DNA from: Pedobacter schmidteae
GTDB taxonomy: Bacteria > Bacteroidota > Bacteroidia > Sphingobacteriales > Sphingobacteriaceae
Reading direction: 5' to 3'
Length of the DNA: 64,000 nt
NCBI GenBank assembly: GCA_945901155.1
Contig: CAMDKO010000001.1
Location: forward strand, 32,948-96,947
Shown: positions 9,474 to 18,981 of the stretch, piece after piece
Numbering within the stretch: position 1 is the stretch's first letter
Layout: each line of letters begins with the position of its first letter
Program-made: the position numbers and the translations under genes
The notes under the pieces: generated by a model
The model's input: only the letters and a program-made list of their open reading frames with translations
Told to the model about the DNA's origin: nothing
The model's database searches: none

Positions 9474-10784
9474 TTAAATAATTTCTGCTACTACAAAGGT
9501 GCTGCCACCGATAAAAATAAGGTCATTATTTCCCGCATTTTTTTTTGCTTGTTCAAAGGCGCTTTGTACTGTTGGATAAAAAGCACCAGTTAGTCCCAAT
9601 TTACCTGCTTCTAATTGTAGGTCGATTGCCGGCATTGCTCTGGGAATAGTTGGCTGGCAGAAATAATAAAATGCTTTTTGAGGTAATAGGCTTAAAATTT
9701 TGGAAATTTCCTTGTCTTTCACCATTCCAATAACCATATGGAGATCTTTGTGAGGTGTTAAATTGATATTTTTCATTACCTCCCTGATTCCATCTTCATT
9801 GTGTCCGGTATCACAAATGATCAGTGGATTATAATTAAGTGTATGCCAGCGTCCCATCAAACCAGTTAGCTTTTTTACCTGCCTTAAAGCAGACAGAACA
9901 TCCTGATCATCTATTTGATAGCCCATAAGTATTAAGTGCTTTACAGCGCTTAATACGCCGGCTAGATTCTTTAATTGATAGCTTCCAGTAAGATCTAATT
10001 CAAGACTGTCAAAACTAAAAACAGGGTTATCGATAGTTGTTTTTTGTCTGATCTCTAATTTCAGCAATCCAGATGAGTTATTTTGTGTTTGAGACCTAAA
10101 TATGTCCCATTCATCACTTGCGAAAGTAAGACCTGAATTCATTTCCAATGCCTTATTGATGAATATATCTTCAACTTCATCTTGGCGTTGACTAACAACT
10201 ACTGGCACATTGTGTTTTATTATACCGGCTTTTTCAGATGCGATCTCATTTAAGGAATTCCCTAAAATATTCATGTGATCATAGCCAATATTACTGATCA
10301 CGCTCAATTCCGGATGAATCACATTGGTTGAATCAAGACGACCACCTAGCCCAACTTCGATGATTGCGACGTCTACCTGTTGTGCAGAAAAGTATTCAAA
10401 TGCCAAAGCTACAGTAACCTCAAAAAATGAGGGTTCCAATTCCTCAATATATTGCTGATGAGCTTCTATGAATTGAATCACTTCCATTTCAGCGATCATT
10501 TCTCCGTTTATCCGGATTCTCTCTCTGAAATCACGGAGATGCGGTGAGGTGTATAAGCCTGTTTTGTACCCCGCTTCCTGAAGTATGGCAGCCAGCATAT
10601 GCGAAGTTGAACCCTTGCCGTTGGTGCCACCAACATGAATAGATTTGAATTTTTCATGCGGATTTCCAAGTTCCTGACAGAATTTGATCGTATTCTTTAA
10701 TCCTGGTTTGATTGCACCTTTTCCATGACTACTGAACATAGGAAGCCTTGAATATAGATAGTGGAGAGTTTCAGGATAGTTCAT
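9474..10784 (-). CDS. folC: Bifunctional folylpolyglutamate / dihydrofolate synthase
   Basis: A 436-residue Mur-ligase-family enzyme that adds glutamate to dihydropteroate and to reduced folates. The ATP P-loop is GGTNGKGST (52-60); the Mg2+/substrate region HLRDFRERI (~83-91) and the conserved SNIGYDHMNILG (residues ~164-175) match FolC, and a C-terminal ligase domain follows. Length is normal. It lies downstream of tonB on the same strand, but a 367-bp gap with no visible terminator or promoter separates them. The window also holds pabB and a possible pabC, so folate genes are spread out rather than clustered. Confidence 0.93.
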   Translation of the reverse strand: MNYPETLHYLYSRLPMFSSHGKGAIKPGLKNTIKFCQELGNPHEKFKSIHVGGTNGKGSTSHMLAAILQEAGYKTGLYTSPHLRDFRERIRINGEMIAEMEVIQFIEAHQQYIEELEPSFFEVTVALAFEYFSAQQVDVAIIEVGLGGRLDSTNVIHPELSVISNIGYDHMNILGNSLNEIASEKAGIIKHNVPVVVSQRQDEVEDIFINKALEMNSGLTFASDEWDIFRSQTQNNSSGLLKLEIRQKTTIDNPVFSFDSLELDLTGSYQLKNLAGVLSAVKHLILMGYQIDDQDVLSALRQVKKLTGLMGRWHTLNYNPLIICDTGHNEDGIREVMKNINLTPHKDLHMVIGMVKDKEISKILSLLPQKAFYYFCQPTIPRAMPAIDLQLEAGKLGLTGAFYPTVQSAFEQAKKNAGNNDLIFIGGSTFVVAEII

Positions 10785-11151
10785 TAATGCCCTAATGATT
10801 TTGTTCTGCTAATATCCTGAAGAGAATCCTATTTTGGAAATGTAAGGTTAATTAAAATGGCCTGATGTTTAAAATATCTTCTGTGTCAGGAACTGTGAAA
10901 TTACTATTTTTCTGTATGTTATTAAAAAATCCGCTTGATACAAATTGAATCAACTGTTTATTTATTGAAGCTTATTTTTTGAACTTAGGAAACAAGATCA
11001 GGGATAAATAAGATAATCAGAAAAATCACGATTAACTTACTATAACTGTAGTTTTCAACTGTTTACAAATAACTAAAGAACATAGATATCGATGAATAGT
11101 TCTAATAAAATGGCAAATCGTTTATGGGGAAATAAAAAATCGGAGGCTGGT
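10785..11151. other. Intergenic region folC-tonB, no clear feature
   Basis: A 367-bp AT-rich stretch. No open frame of note, no tRNA fold, no strong terminator and no exact TAnnTTTG box on the - strand. Either folC is read through from the tonB operon or its promoter deviates from consensus. Confidence 0.5.
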
Positions 11152-11979
11152 TTATTTAACCTTAAAATTAAACATCACTACTCCAATTTGAACATCAGGG
11201 GCTGATTCTAATTTGTTTAGAGAGGATCCTATAACGGCTATACGGCATTTTTCCCAGATATCTTTGTCGGATAGGGTAGTTCCTTTTACGCCAGGAATGG
11301 CATTCACCACAATGCCATTTTTATCTACATATATCCTTACGGCTACTTTTCCATATTTCTGACCATTATCCTTCGGAATAGAAAGGTTGGTAAACTTCCT
11401 ACTTTTAAGGTCTAGTGCATAACTTCCATTACCTGAGCCACCTTCTCCATAATCGGGCGAAAGCGGGTCGCCATTAGCACTTCCTTGATTACCTGCAACG
11501 GTGCTTGTGCCATCACCTTTTCCAAGTCCATCGTTCTTTTTTCCTTTATAAAGCGCATTCTGATTAACTGCAGGCTTGTTGTCTTTAGCTGGCACACTCA
11601 CAGTAGGTGATTTAGTCGTACTTTTTTCCTTAGTAACAATTTCTGGTGCATCTTCATTATTCTGAGTTGCAATGGCTTTATCTGTTACCTCCGAACTTAC
11701 ATCAGCTGAGGTGTTATTGTCAACGATCACTTTGTCTGGTGAAGTATTATTTGCATCAGGTGAAGTTGAGGGCTCTTCAACACTCATGTAATCATCTCCC
11801 ATACCGAATTCTGAGGTGCCATAATTGACAATGATTCCACCTGTACCTGTACCTGTATCAGGTTCAACACGGCTCGCAATTATGAAAAAGCTAATCACCA
11901 GAAACAGGATCATAATACCAGTTGAAATGGCATATGCTTTCGGGTAATTGTTCTCTTCCTGTCTGCGGTATTCTATCAT
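11152..11979 (-). CDS. TonB-like energy transducer
   Basis: A 275-residue inner-membrane-anchored periplasmic protein that would carry force from ExbB/ExbD to a partner in the outer membrane. A short cytoplasmic N-terminus is followed by one membrane helix (residues ~18-36), a long Thr/Asn/Pro/Asp-rich linker (~40-185) and a TonB-C-like domain (~195-275, starting KYGKVAVRIYVDKNGIV). The linker is acidic and Gly/Ser-rich instead of the Pro/Lys type of classical TonB. The start overlaps exbD by ATGA, so it belongs to the exbB-exbD unit and to the larger envelope cluster up to 18892. The partner is inferred from context, not seen. Confidence 0.8.
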   Translation of the reverse strand: MIEYRRQEENNYPKAYAISTGIMILFLVISFFIIASRVEPDTGTGTGGIIVNYGTSEFGMGDDYMSVEEPSTSPDANNTSPDKVIVDNNTSADVSSEVTDKAIATQNNEDAPEIVTKEKSTTKSPTVSVPAKDNKPAVNQNALYKGKKNDGLGKGDGTSTVAGNQGSANGDPLSPDYGEGGSGNGSYALDLKSRKFTNLSIPKDNGQKYGKVAVRIYVDKNGIVVNAIPGVKGTTLSDKDIWEKCRIAVIGSSLNKLESAPDVQIGVVMFNFKVK

Positions 11980-12377
11980 TTTTTTGTTTCTGTAGCTAAA
12001 ACTAGTTTTATCTTCAGTTTATTGGCAATATCTGTCAGATCTATTACATTCTCAATTGCAATGGTACGGTCGGCATATAGAATGATGGTTAGATCAGGTG
12101 ATGCTTTTTGATAAACCTCTATGTTCTGAAATAGATCAGAAGCATTGACTTTTTTCTTTTCTACATAATATTCAAGATCCTTGGTAATCGAAACATTAAT
12201 TGTCTTTTGTGGGATTGATTGACCTGAACTTGATCTGGGTAAGAATAGCTTAACCACATTTGGATTTGCCACAGCTGATGCCAGGAGAAAGAACAGTAGC
12301 AAAAAGAACATAATATCGTTCAATGCCGATGTATGAACTTCAACTGTTCCTCTCTTTTGTCGTTTTCTTAAATTCAT
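11976..12377 (-). CDS. ExbD/TolR family biopolymer transport protein
   Basis: A 133-residue protein with a basic N-terminus, a single membrane helix (residues ~20-38) and a periplasmic domain. Asp21 at the start of the helix, in LNDIMFFLLLFFLL, is in the position of the proton-path Asp of ExbD/TolR. It forms the stator with ExbB. ATGA overlaps on both sides (exbB upstream, tonB downstream) imply stoichiometric coupled translation. ExbD and TolR cannot be told apart confidently by sequence alone; the TonB-like neighbour favours ExbD naming, the SPOR/TPR neighbours leave a Tol-like role open. Confidence 0.85.
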   Translation of the reverse strand: MNLRKRQKRGTVEVHTSALNDIMFFLLLFFLLASAVANPNVVKLFLPRSSSGQSIPQKTINVSITKDLEYYVEKKKVNASDLFQNIEVYQKASPDLTIILYADRTIAIENVIDLTDIANKLKIKLVLATETKK

Positions 12378-13072
12378 TTGCCTGGTTCTTCTAAAAGGTC
12401 AATAAACTCAATAGCATCAGTCTCCATTTTAAGGATAATTCTGTCGACCATGATATTCAGAATATGATATAAAACATAGGCAATAATACCAATGATCAAG
12501 CCAGTAGCTGAAGTGATCATTTTTACATAAAGTCCGCCAGAAATGGTGCCGATTTCGATGATTCCTTTAACTGAAACCTCATGGAAAATAGTAATAACCC
12601 CAATAATAGTACCCACAAAACCAAGCATGGGTGCTATCCCGGCAATAATTCCAAGAATACTGATATTCTTCTCCAGTTTTGACACTTCAAGTTTTCCAAC
12701 ATTCTCAATTGCACCTTCAATATCTTTGATTGGTCTTCCAATCCGTAAAAGGCCTTTTTCAAGCATTCTTCCAAGCGGGGTATTACTATTTCTGCATATA
12801 GCTAGGGCTGAATCTAGTTTTGCAGATTTAACACTCTGCTTTACCTGCAACATCAGGTTCATTTCATCTTTGGAAGCCTTTCTAATGGTTAAATACCTCT
12901 CTACAAATATAACTAGGCCCATAAATGCAAGTAATGCCAATGGCACCATTACCCAACCGCCTTTGAAAAGGAGTTCAATAAACCTTAATTCTTCACCGGT
13001 TTGCATCGTCTGAGTGGTAGCTGCTGCGGCATCAGCAATAGGATTAAGCGTATCAATTTGAAGTAGAAACAT
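12374..13072 (-). CDS. MotA/TolQ/ExbB family proton channel
   Basis: A 232-residue inner-membrane protein with three helices: one near residues 35-53, a pair near 133-155 (GIIAGIAPMLGFVGTIIGVI) and 175-205. The second and third helices carry the Gly/Pro/Thr pattern typical of the ExbB/TolQ channel. It uses proton flow to drive the ExbD-TonB arm. The start overlaps the stop of the HU/SPOR gene (TAATG), and the stop overlaps exbD (ATGA). Confidence 0.87.
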   Translation of the reverse strand: MFLLQIDTLNPIADAAAATTQTMQTGEELRFIELLFKGGWVMVPLALLAFMGLVIFVERYLTIRKASKDEMNLMLQVKQSVKSAKLDSALAICRNSNTPLGRMLEKGLLRIGRPIKDIEGAIENVGKLEVSKLEKNISILGIIAGIAPMLGFVGTIIGVITIFHEVSVKGIIEIGTISGGLYVKMITSATGLIIGIIAYVLYHILNIMVDRIILKMETDAIEFIDLLEEPGK

Positions 13073-14130
13073 TATTTTGGATTTTTGGATGGTTTTACCC
13101 GGGCTATCCAGGCATCTTTATTTATTTTTTTGTGTATTCTGGTTAATTCTTTTTCAGCTGATTCTTCATCTAAGAACGTACCGATACTGATTTTTAGCAT
13201 TTTTCCAGGCATATTTTCAACAATCTTTGCCTGGATTCCTTTTGAGCTAATTTGTTTAATGTATACGTCGGCTTCAGTTTTTATTGAAAACGCAGCTACA
13301 ATGATCTCATAATTAACAACTTCGCTTGTAGGAAATAGAGTATCAGGTTCATTAGTCGCTGTTATTGCTGTATCCGTTAGTTGCTGTAGACTATCTGATA
13401 CTATTGATGCACTATCAACAGCATTTTTTAGGTTGTCTGATCTTATTTTTGTTGAATCAATTAATTCAGGTGTTAACTGCTCAACTGTATTCATAGAAGA
13501 AAACATGCCGGCACTTTTATTTTTAATGAAATTATTGAAATCAGAATTGAAATAAAACAATCCAAAAACTGTAATTAAAAACGTAAAAAAACTGATAAAT
13601 AGGATAATCCAGGTTCGTGTCTTCTTGATTTCTTCAAATTCTTCTTCTTTTTCTTCTTCTTCTACTAGATCTTCATTAACATTATTTACTGGCATTTCTT
13701 CATTTACTGCAAGAAGTACTTCTGTTTTTAATTCAGTAACAGGGTTTAACCCAAAAAAAATATCAGTAGCTCCTAAACTAAGGGATGGTCTTAACTTAAG
13801 TTTTCCATGTTCCTTATAGAGCACACCTATATGTCGTACTTCTGCCGATTCGGAGCTATTAAATTGTTCTAATATGCTTTCTGAGAATTTTTTAATGAGT
13901 TCCTCTACTGAAGAGAAACTTAGTTTTTTTTCAACACTAATAAATTGAATTAGACTTAAATCGCTGGTTTCGCTCTCCTTGAAAAATATTTGGTAGGAAG
14001 GGGGATATAATTCATTACTAGAGCTATTAAATGAACCAGCAAGTCTGATTTTCATAAAAGTGCCTAATCCAGCAACGTTTATTTCATCCTGTTCAAGTAA
14101 TAATTCTCCAATGTAAAAACCTATATCCAT
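13072..14130 (-). CDS. HU-CCDC81-like / SPOR domain membrane protein
   Basis: A 352-residue protein of a Bacteroidota-specific layout. Residues ~1-130 hold two HU/CCDC81-like modules (VAGLGTFMKIRLAGSF near 19-34 is the flank typical of HU folds). An acidic run of Glu (157-169) precedes a membrane helix (~172-194). A Ser/Asp-rich linker and a C-terminal SPOR domain (~273-348, starting NYEIIVAAFSIKTEADVYI) follow. SPOR domains bind glycan strands stripped of stem peptides at the division septum. The HU-like part would be cytoplasmic, where it might bind DNA or protein. The gene sits directly before exbB with coupled translation, which ties a septal peptidoglycan sensor to an energised channel. 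Role of the whole protein is not established. Confidence 0.78.
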   Translation of the reverse strand: MDIGFYIGELLLEQDEINVAGLGTFMKIRLAGSFNSSSNELYPPSYQIFFKESETSDLSLIQFISVEKKLSFSSVEELIKKFSESILEQFNSSESAEVRHIGVLYKEHGKLKLRPSLSLGATDIFFGLNPVTELKTEVLLAVNEEMPVNNVNEDLVEEEEKEEEFEEIKKTRTWIILFISFFTFLITVFGLFYFNSDFNNFIKNKSAGMFSSMNTVEQLTPELIDSTKIRSDNLKNAVDSASIVSDSLQQLTDTAITATNEPDTLFPTSEVVNYEIIVAAFSIKTEADVYIKQISSKGIQAKIVENMPGKMLKISIGTFLDEESAEKELTRIHKKINKDAWIARVKPSKNPK

Positions 14131-14176
14131 TATATGGCTAATTTAAATTTAAATTATCAAGCTGCCAAACTAAGCC

Positions 14177-15850
14177 TCAAAATGAATAGTTCGCTCCGCC
14201 TAGTAAGGTGAGTCCCATTTTAGGATAATATAAATATCTTTGATAAGGCTGTCCAGTTAAATTATTAGCTCTTAAATAAACTCCAATTTTATTGTGTACC
14301 TTATATTCTGCACCTACACTAAGATCAATAAACCCCTTTAGAGTACTTGAAGAAAATCCGCTTCCAGCTGTAGTATTAACCCTTGCGAAAGTTTCACCTT
14401 GGAAAAGAAGTTCGGTATCTAGAAAAAGTTTTTGATTAACCTGAGCTCTGGCATTAGAGATTAGTCTCACAGTTGGTTTGAACCAAGCATGAGTTTGATT
14501 AGCCAGATCATATTTAAATATCTGTGCTTTACCGCCAATACTAAATACATCAGAAGCTTTTACATTTAATTCACCTTCAAGACCGAATATAGTGCTCGTG
14601 CCATTATCATAGATCACATCAAAGCGATTAACTATAGTTTGATTGTTCACCAATAGCTGCATGTCATCAATGTTCTTGTAATAGCCCATGATTTTGTATC
14701 CAAATTCTGCGCCTACATTTCCTTTAACTCCCGCTTGTACATTGATACTCTCTAATGAGTTTTTAATTGCCAGATTTTTATTCAAAAATGGATTTTCTAG
14801 AGCCAGATCTCTTAATGAGGTTTTTAATACATCTCCATTAAGCCCTGCAAATACAATTGCATATTCAGGAATTAAAGGAATTTCTGCAGATACGGATGGG
14901 AAAATATTTAAGCGGCTGTTTGCACCAAATTCCTGTACAATATTTGCACCCAGTATTAAATCATAGCCTTTACCTTTTAAATTTACATAAGGGTTTGCTC
15001 TTAATATATTGTTTCCCAGATTATAGGTTGCGTCTTTTGTTGATGTGAAATCTGCCGATGTATTCACTCCGACATTAAAAAGACTGATTTCCTTATTAAA
15101 ATATCCTTTCAAAAGGATTGAGCTTTCTCGTGCATCTTCAATATTACTGAACTGGTAAGCATTTATACTCGCGACATAATTAAAAGTGGAGGACTGAGAA
15201 TAATTGTTCATTATTTCTGCCTCAGCAGCAATAGTACTAAATCCTTGTTTACTCTTATCGATAGATGCGTTTGATGAAGGAACAAATCCATAGAAAAAAG
15301 TTGATCGGCGGTCATAGCTTAAATTTCCTGAAATACTATATGAATCTGCTACTGACTTTCCAAAAATGCCAAGTTCCTGATTTGAAAATTCCTGTTTTTC
15401 TAAATTGCCTTGCTGAGAAAGGTGCTTAAAATAAGCTCCTGTTTGTAATGCTGCATCACGGCCTGAATTAAAATAAGCTTCAGCCTGTGCAGTATTGAAA
15501 TTTCCGGCACCCACTTTAATATAATTATTGGAAAGTATGGATAAACGTTCATCTGCCATTTTCTGGGCCTGAAGTTCTTTGATATTCGAATTCAGATTAA
15601 GTTTTTTATCAATTACACTATAACTTAAAACTGGTTTAAAAGCCTTGGCGCTATTCATGTCAGGATTCCTGCGAATCTTAACAGCATCCGCCAAAACTGG
15701 CTTATATGGCCTTATAACTTCTATTTCTTCAGTAATATTTGCAGATTGTGTACCGGTGGTATTTTCGTTTTTTTTATCCTGTGACTGAGCTGTAACAGAT
15801 AAAAAAAACAAACTAACTATCAGCGTATATTTAAAAGTCGGAATATTCAT
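14177..15850 (-). CDS. Plug-less TonB-receptor-like outer-membrane beta-barrel
   Basis: A 557-residue secreted protein. A signal peptide (to ~residue 23, TAQSQ) leads to a conserved acidic/basic segment (EEIEVIRPYKPVLADAVKIR, ~41-60), then a long series of amphipathic strands with aromatic ends, ending in YSF as barrels inserted by BAM do. The C-terminal third resembles the last strands of TonB-dependent receptors (VYLRANNLTGQPYQ), but no plug domain and no obvious TonB box are present. It starts 6 bp after the TPR gene and precedes the HU/SPOR gene by 46 bp, so it is part of the same operon. A partner of the TonB protein is likely; classical import is not supported. Confidence 0.7.
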   Translation of the reverse strand: MNIPTFKYTLIVSLFFLSVTAQSQDKKNENTTGTQSANITEEIEVIRPYKPVLADAVKIRRNPDMNSAKAFKPVLSYSVIDKKLNLNSNIKELQAQKMADERLSILSNNYIKVGAGNFNTAQAEAYFNSGRDAALQTGAYFKHLSQQGNLEKQEFSNQELGIFGKSVADSYSISGNLSYDRRSTFFYGFVPSSNASIDKSKQGFSTIAAEAEIMNNYSQSSTFNYVASINAYQFSNIEDARESSILLKGYFNKEISLFNVGVNTSADFTSTKDATYNLGNNILRANPYVNLKGKGYDLILGANIVQEFGANSRLNIFPSVSAEIPLIPEYAIVFAGLNGDVLKTSLRDLALENPFLNKNLAIKNSLESINVQAGVKGNVGAEFGYKIMGYYKNIDDMQLLVNNQTIVNRFDVIYDNGTSTIFGLEGELNVKASDVFSIGGKAQIFKYDLANQTHAWFKPTVRLISNARAQVNQKLFLDTELLFQGETFARVNTTAGSGFSSSTLKGFIDLSVGAEYKVHNKIGVYLRANNLTGQPYQRYLYYPKMGLTLLGGANYSF

Positions 15851-15856
15851 TATCTA

Positions 15857-18800
15857 TTATTTTTTTTTCAGTTTTTCTAATTTTTCTTTGGCCAGCGTAA
15901 GGATGTCATCATCTTTATTCTCGTAATTTTCAATAATACTCTGGAGCGTACTTTTTGCCTGGAAAGCGTCTTTTAAGCCAATGTAGTTGTCGGCAATCAG
16001 AATATAAGTTTTTGCAACCCAATAATCATGAGAAGGCATTTTATTAGTTAGATCAAATGCTGAAGAAAGAGAGGTTTTGTATTCACCTCTCAGATATAAA
16101 ATATTAGCCATATTATATTTCGCTTCGGCACCTGTTACGGTTTGTGTTTTTTCTGCAACTTCAGTGAAGTATTTAACTGCTTGAATAGTATCTCCAATGA
16201 TCAGATTAGCTTTTCCTGAATAAAGTCCTGCTCTGAACAGGTCTTCTTCTGAAGATTTATTAGACTCTTTTATGAATTTTACATATTGAAGTGTTTCATC
16301 CGGTAAATTCATACTGGAATAAGCCTCCATTAAATTATTCACAGCAAAACTATAATTAGCTTTATATTCAGAGGTTAGTTCAAGTTTTTTTAGATGGACA
16401 ATCGCCTCGTTATATTTCTTTTGAGCAAGGTAGATCTTTGCAATGCTGATCAGAGCACGTTCTGTATAATCACTGGTCCAGTCATTAAGAATAAACTCAT
16501 AATCCGGAATCGCTTCATTAGGCCTTTTAAGTTTAACTAGACTTTCAGCCCTGATAAAACGGGCATGTTTGTCATGTACAGCTTTCGGAAATTTATCAAA
16601 GTAAGCATTCACAGACTCAAATGTTCCCTGATAGTCAGCTGTAAGAAAACGATTGTTTGCTGCCTGAAAAGTGATATTATCCTGCTCATAAGTACTTAGG
16701 TTTCCAATACTTGTCGTATTCGCATAATCCAGAAAACCGGTGGCATCCGATTTTTGTAGGTAGATATTTTTGATGGATTCCAATGCCAGTTTTGCTTCGT
16801 CAGTAGTAGTGTATTCACTAACTACACGCTTAAATGTAACTATTGCTGCTTCTTCCTGATCCTGGTTAAGTTCTACCAGACCGATCGTAATTAATGCACG
16901 TGGTACATAGCTACTTCTTGGATATTTTTGAATGAGTGCACTTAAATCTGTTTTTGCAATTTCAAAATCACCCTTAATAAAATAAGTATAAGGGATCTCG
17001 AAACTTGCATCATCCGAATAGTTTGATTTTGGAAATTGTCGTAATAAGGATTGATGAGTTGCAATTTTTGAGTCATTCTGCCCCTGCAAGCCTTGTATCA
17101 TTCCTCTTTGAAATAATGCATAATCTTCACTTGAGGTTTTTGATGCGATTATTCGGTTATAGTAGACTAGTGCTTCCTCATAATTTTTTAAAACGAAATA
17201 TGAATCTGCCAATCGAAGTATAGCATCATTGATGGTATTCGGGTCTTTTTCATTGCCACGAAGAAAACGCGTGAAGTATGTAGCAGCTTTTCTATAACTC
17301 TCATGTTCAAAGGCAGCGTAGGCTAATGCATAATGAGCAAAATTATATACTTCAGTTTTACGTGAAGCCGGAAGAGCCATGAACTTTTCAAAATTATCTA
17401 CCGATTCTCCAAATTTTCTAACCTCATACATCGCTTCTGACAGCCAATAAGTTGACAGTGAATGAATTTCATCGTCTTCAACATATTTATTGGATCGCAT
17501 AAACATAGAAATGCCATTCTGGAAAGCGCGTTCATTATAATATTCTAGGCCTCTATAAAAAGTAACCTTTTGATAGACCGCGTTAGCTTCACGATTTCTA
17601 TTTGGAATACTTTCAAGGATATCGATTGCGTCTTTATAGTTTTTTGTAGTCAGCAATATCTCTCCTAATAAAGTTTTTGCTGAATCCAATTTTATTGAGT
17701 TTGGATAGGTTTTTATGAATTGTTGAGTAGCATCTAGCGCTACCTGATGGAATTCAAGTTCATAAGATAGTTTAGCGTAATTAAAAAGACCTTCTTCTTG
17801 TAATTGTTTATCGAATGTTAATTTAGAAGCTTTAAAAAATGCACTTCTGGCTGCTTGTTTAGTATTAGTTTTCAGAAATGATTCACCTAAAGCAATCATT
17901 CCACTCTGGAAATATTCATCTGCAATTTCAAGCTTTTCAAGTTCCAAAATAGCTTTTTTGTAATCTTTTAGCTTAAATGCAGTATACCCGATCTGATAAT
18001 TATCCTGATTATTCTGTGTTTTCCCCTGATCTTTTTGCTGAAAATTCTGAAAATATGTTCCTGCATTGGTATAATCTGATTTTGCAAAGTAGGATGCTCC
18101 AACAATTCGAAACATTTCTGTTTCATAAAGTTGTTTTGTTGACTTAAGGATAGGAATGGCATAACTTAACACATCATCATATCGATTATCCAGGAAATAT
18201 AGTGCAGAAATATAATATGGATAACTATTTTCATACAAGCCTGATCCTTTCAATCTCTCGAATTCTATCAGTGCTTTTTTATAGTCCTTTTGAAGGTAGT
18301 TGATATAAGCAAAATAATAAATAGATTGTTCAGCATATATGCTTTTTTGATCTTTCAGCTCAGCGAAGAGGGCTTTTGCCTGATTGTATTCTTTTATTTC
18401 AAAATAGGAGTAGGCTAGTTTATATCGATATTCATACGATTCTTTGCCAGATAAACTAGTTCCTTCTAATTTTTTCAACCATTCGATCACCTTTGGATAA
18501 TTCTTCAGAGCAAAGTAGGAGCGTCCAACCTGATAAAATGCAAGCTTGGTAAAGTTGTTTGCAGGATTGGCACTAATAAAGCTTTGAAATAAGGATTCCG
18601 CATCGCTATTCCCAAGTTCTAATGCACATAATGCGATATAATATCTAGTATTTTCTTTCAAAAGGCTGATCTCAGGATTGATTTCTGCTTTTACGTTTGA
18701 TTTTTGATCATTCTTTAGAACGCGGTTAAATTGATTGGCGGCCGCCGCATATTTCCCTTTTTCCAGCAATTCAATTCCGCTTTTATAATCCTGGTTCAAA

Positions 18801-18892
18801 TTAAACCATGCCGAGTTTTGAGCCAGCGCAGGAATTGTAAGAAATGCAAGAATTAATGTGAAGATTGAGTAATTTCTGAACATATTAAGCAA
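15857..18892 (-). CDS. Large periplasmic TPR protein
   Basis: A 1011-residue exported protein. A signal peptide ends at ALAQ (residue 25; Met4 is an alternative start). The rest is almost entirely tetratricopeptide-like repeats with the A/L/Y/F spacing of TPR helices (for example YFEIKEYNQAKALFAEL and YFALKNYPKVIEWL), at least 20 repeats, ending in a Lys-rich tail. It should form a long superhelical scaffold in the periplasm. In proteobacteria the TPR protein CpoB links Tol to cell-wall synthesis; here the TPR protein heads an operon with barrel, SPOR, ExbB, ExbD and TonB proteins. A scaffold role is inferred from that. Confidence 0.8.
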   Translation of the reverse strand: MLNMFRNYSIFTLILAFLTIPALAQNSAWFNLNQDYKSGIELLEKGKYAAAANQFNRVLKNDQKSNVKAEINPEISLLKENTRYYIALCALELGNSDAESLFQSFISANPANNFTKLAFYQVGRSYFALKNYPKVIEWLKKLEGTSLSGKESYEYRYKLAYSYFEIKEYNQAKALFAELKDQKSIYAEQSIYYFAYINYLQKDYKKALIEFERLKGSGLYENSYPYYISALYFLDNRYDDVLSYAIPILKSTKQLYETEMFRIVGASYFAKSDYTNAGTYFQNFQQKDQGKTQNNQDNYQIGYTAFKLKDYKKAILELEKLEIADEYFQSGMIALGESFLKTNTKQAARSAFFKASKLTFDKQLQEEGLFNYAKLSYELEFHQVALDATQQFIKTYPNSIKLDSAKTLLGEILLTTKNYKDAIDILESIPNRNREANAVYQKVTFYRGLEYYNERAFQNGISMFMRSNKYVEDDEIHSLSTYWLSEAMYEVRKFGESVDNFEKFMALPASRKTEVYNFAHYALAYAAFEHESYRKAATYFTRFLRGNEKDPNTINDAILRLADSYFVLKNYEEALVYYNRIIASKTSSEDYALFQRGMIQGLQGQNDSKIATHQSLLRQFPKSNYSDDASFEIPYTYFIKGDFEIAKTDLSALIQKYPRSSYVPRALITIGLVELNQDQEEAAIVTFKRVVSEYTTTDEAKLALESIKNIYLQKSDATGFLDYANTTSIGNLSTYEQDNITFQAANNRFLTADYQGTFESVNAYFDKFPKAVHDKHARFIRAESLVKLKRPNEAIPDYEFILNDWTSDYTERALISIAKIYLAQKKYNEAIVHLKKLELTSEYKANYSFAVNNLMEAYSSMNLPDETLQYVKFIKESNKSSEEDLFRAGLYSGKANLIIGDTIQAVKYFTEVAEKTQTVTGAEAKYNMANILYLRGEYKTSLSSAFDLTNKMPSHDYWVAKTYILIADNYIGLKDAFQAKSTLQSIIENYENKDDDILTLAKEKLEKLKKK

Positions 18893-18981
18893 TATAATAA
18901 GTGCTAATTTAATCTAAACCGTCTCAGACTTTTACATTAGTAATTAACATGTGTTGAAAACAGAATTTTAATGAATTTTTG

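Noticed and set aside
10785-11151. RNA gene in the folC-tonB gap
   Set aside because: No tRNA fold, no GC-rich stem set, no terminator; only AT-rich sequence.
12543-13013. 156-codon + strand frame inside exbB
   Set aside because: Antisense shadow; Ile/Ser/Pro-rich with no domain, and exbB is well supported.
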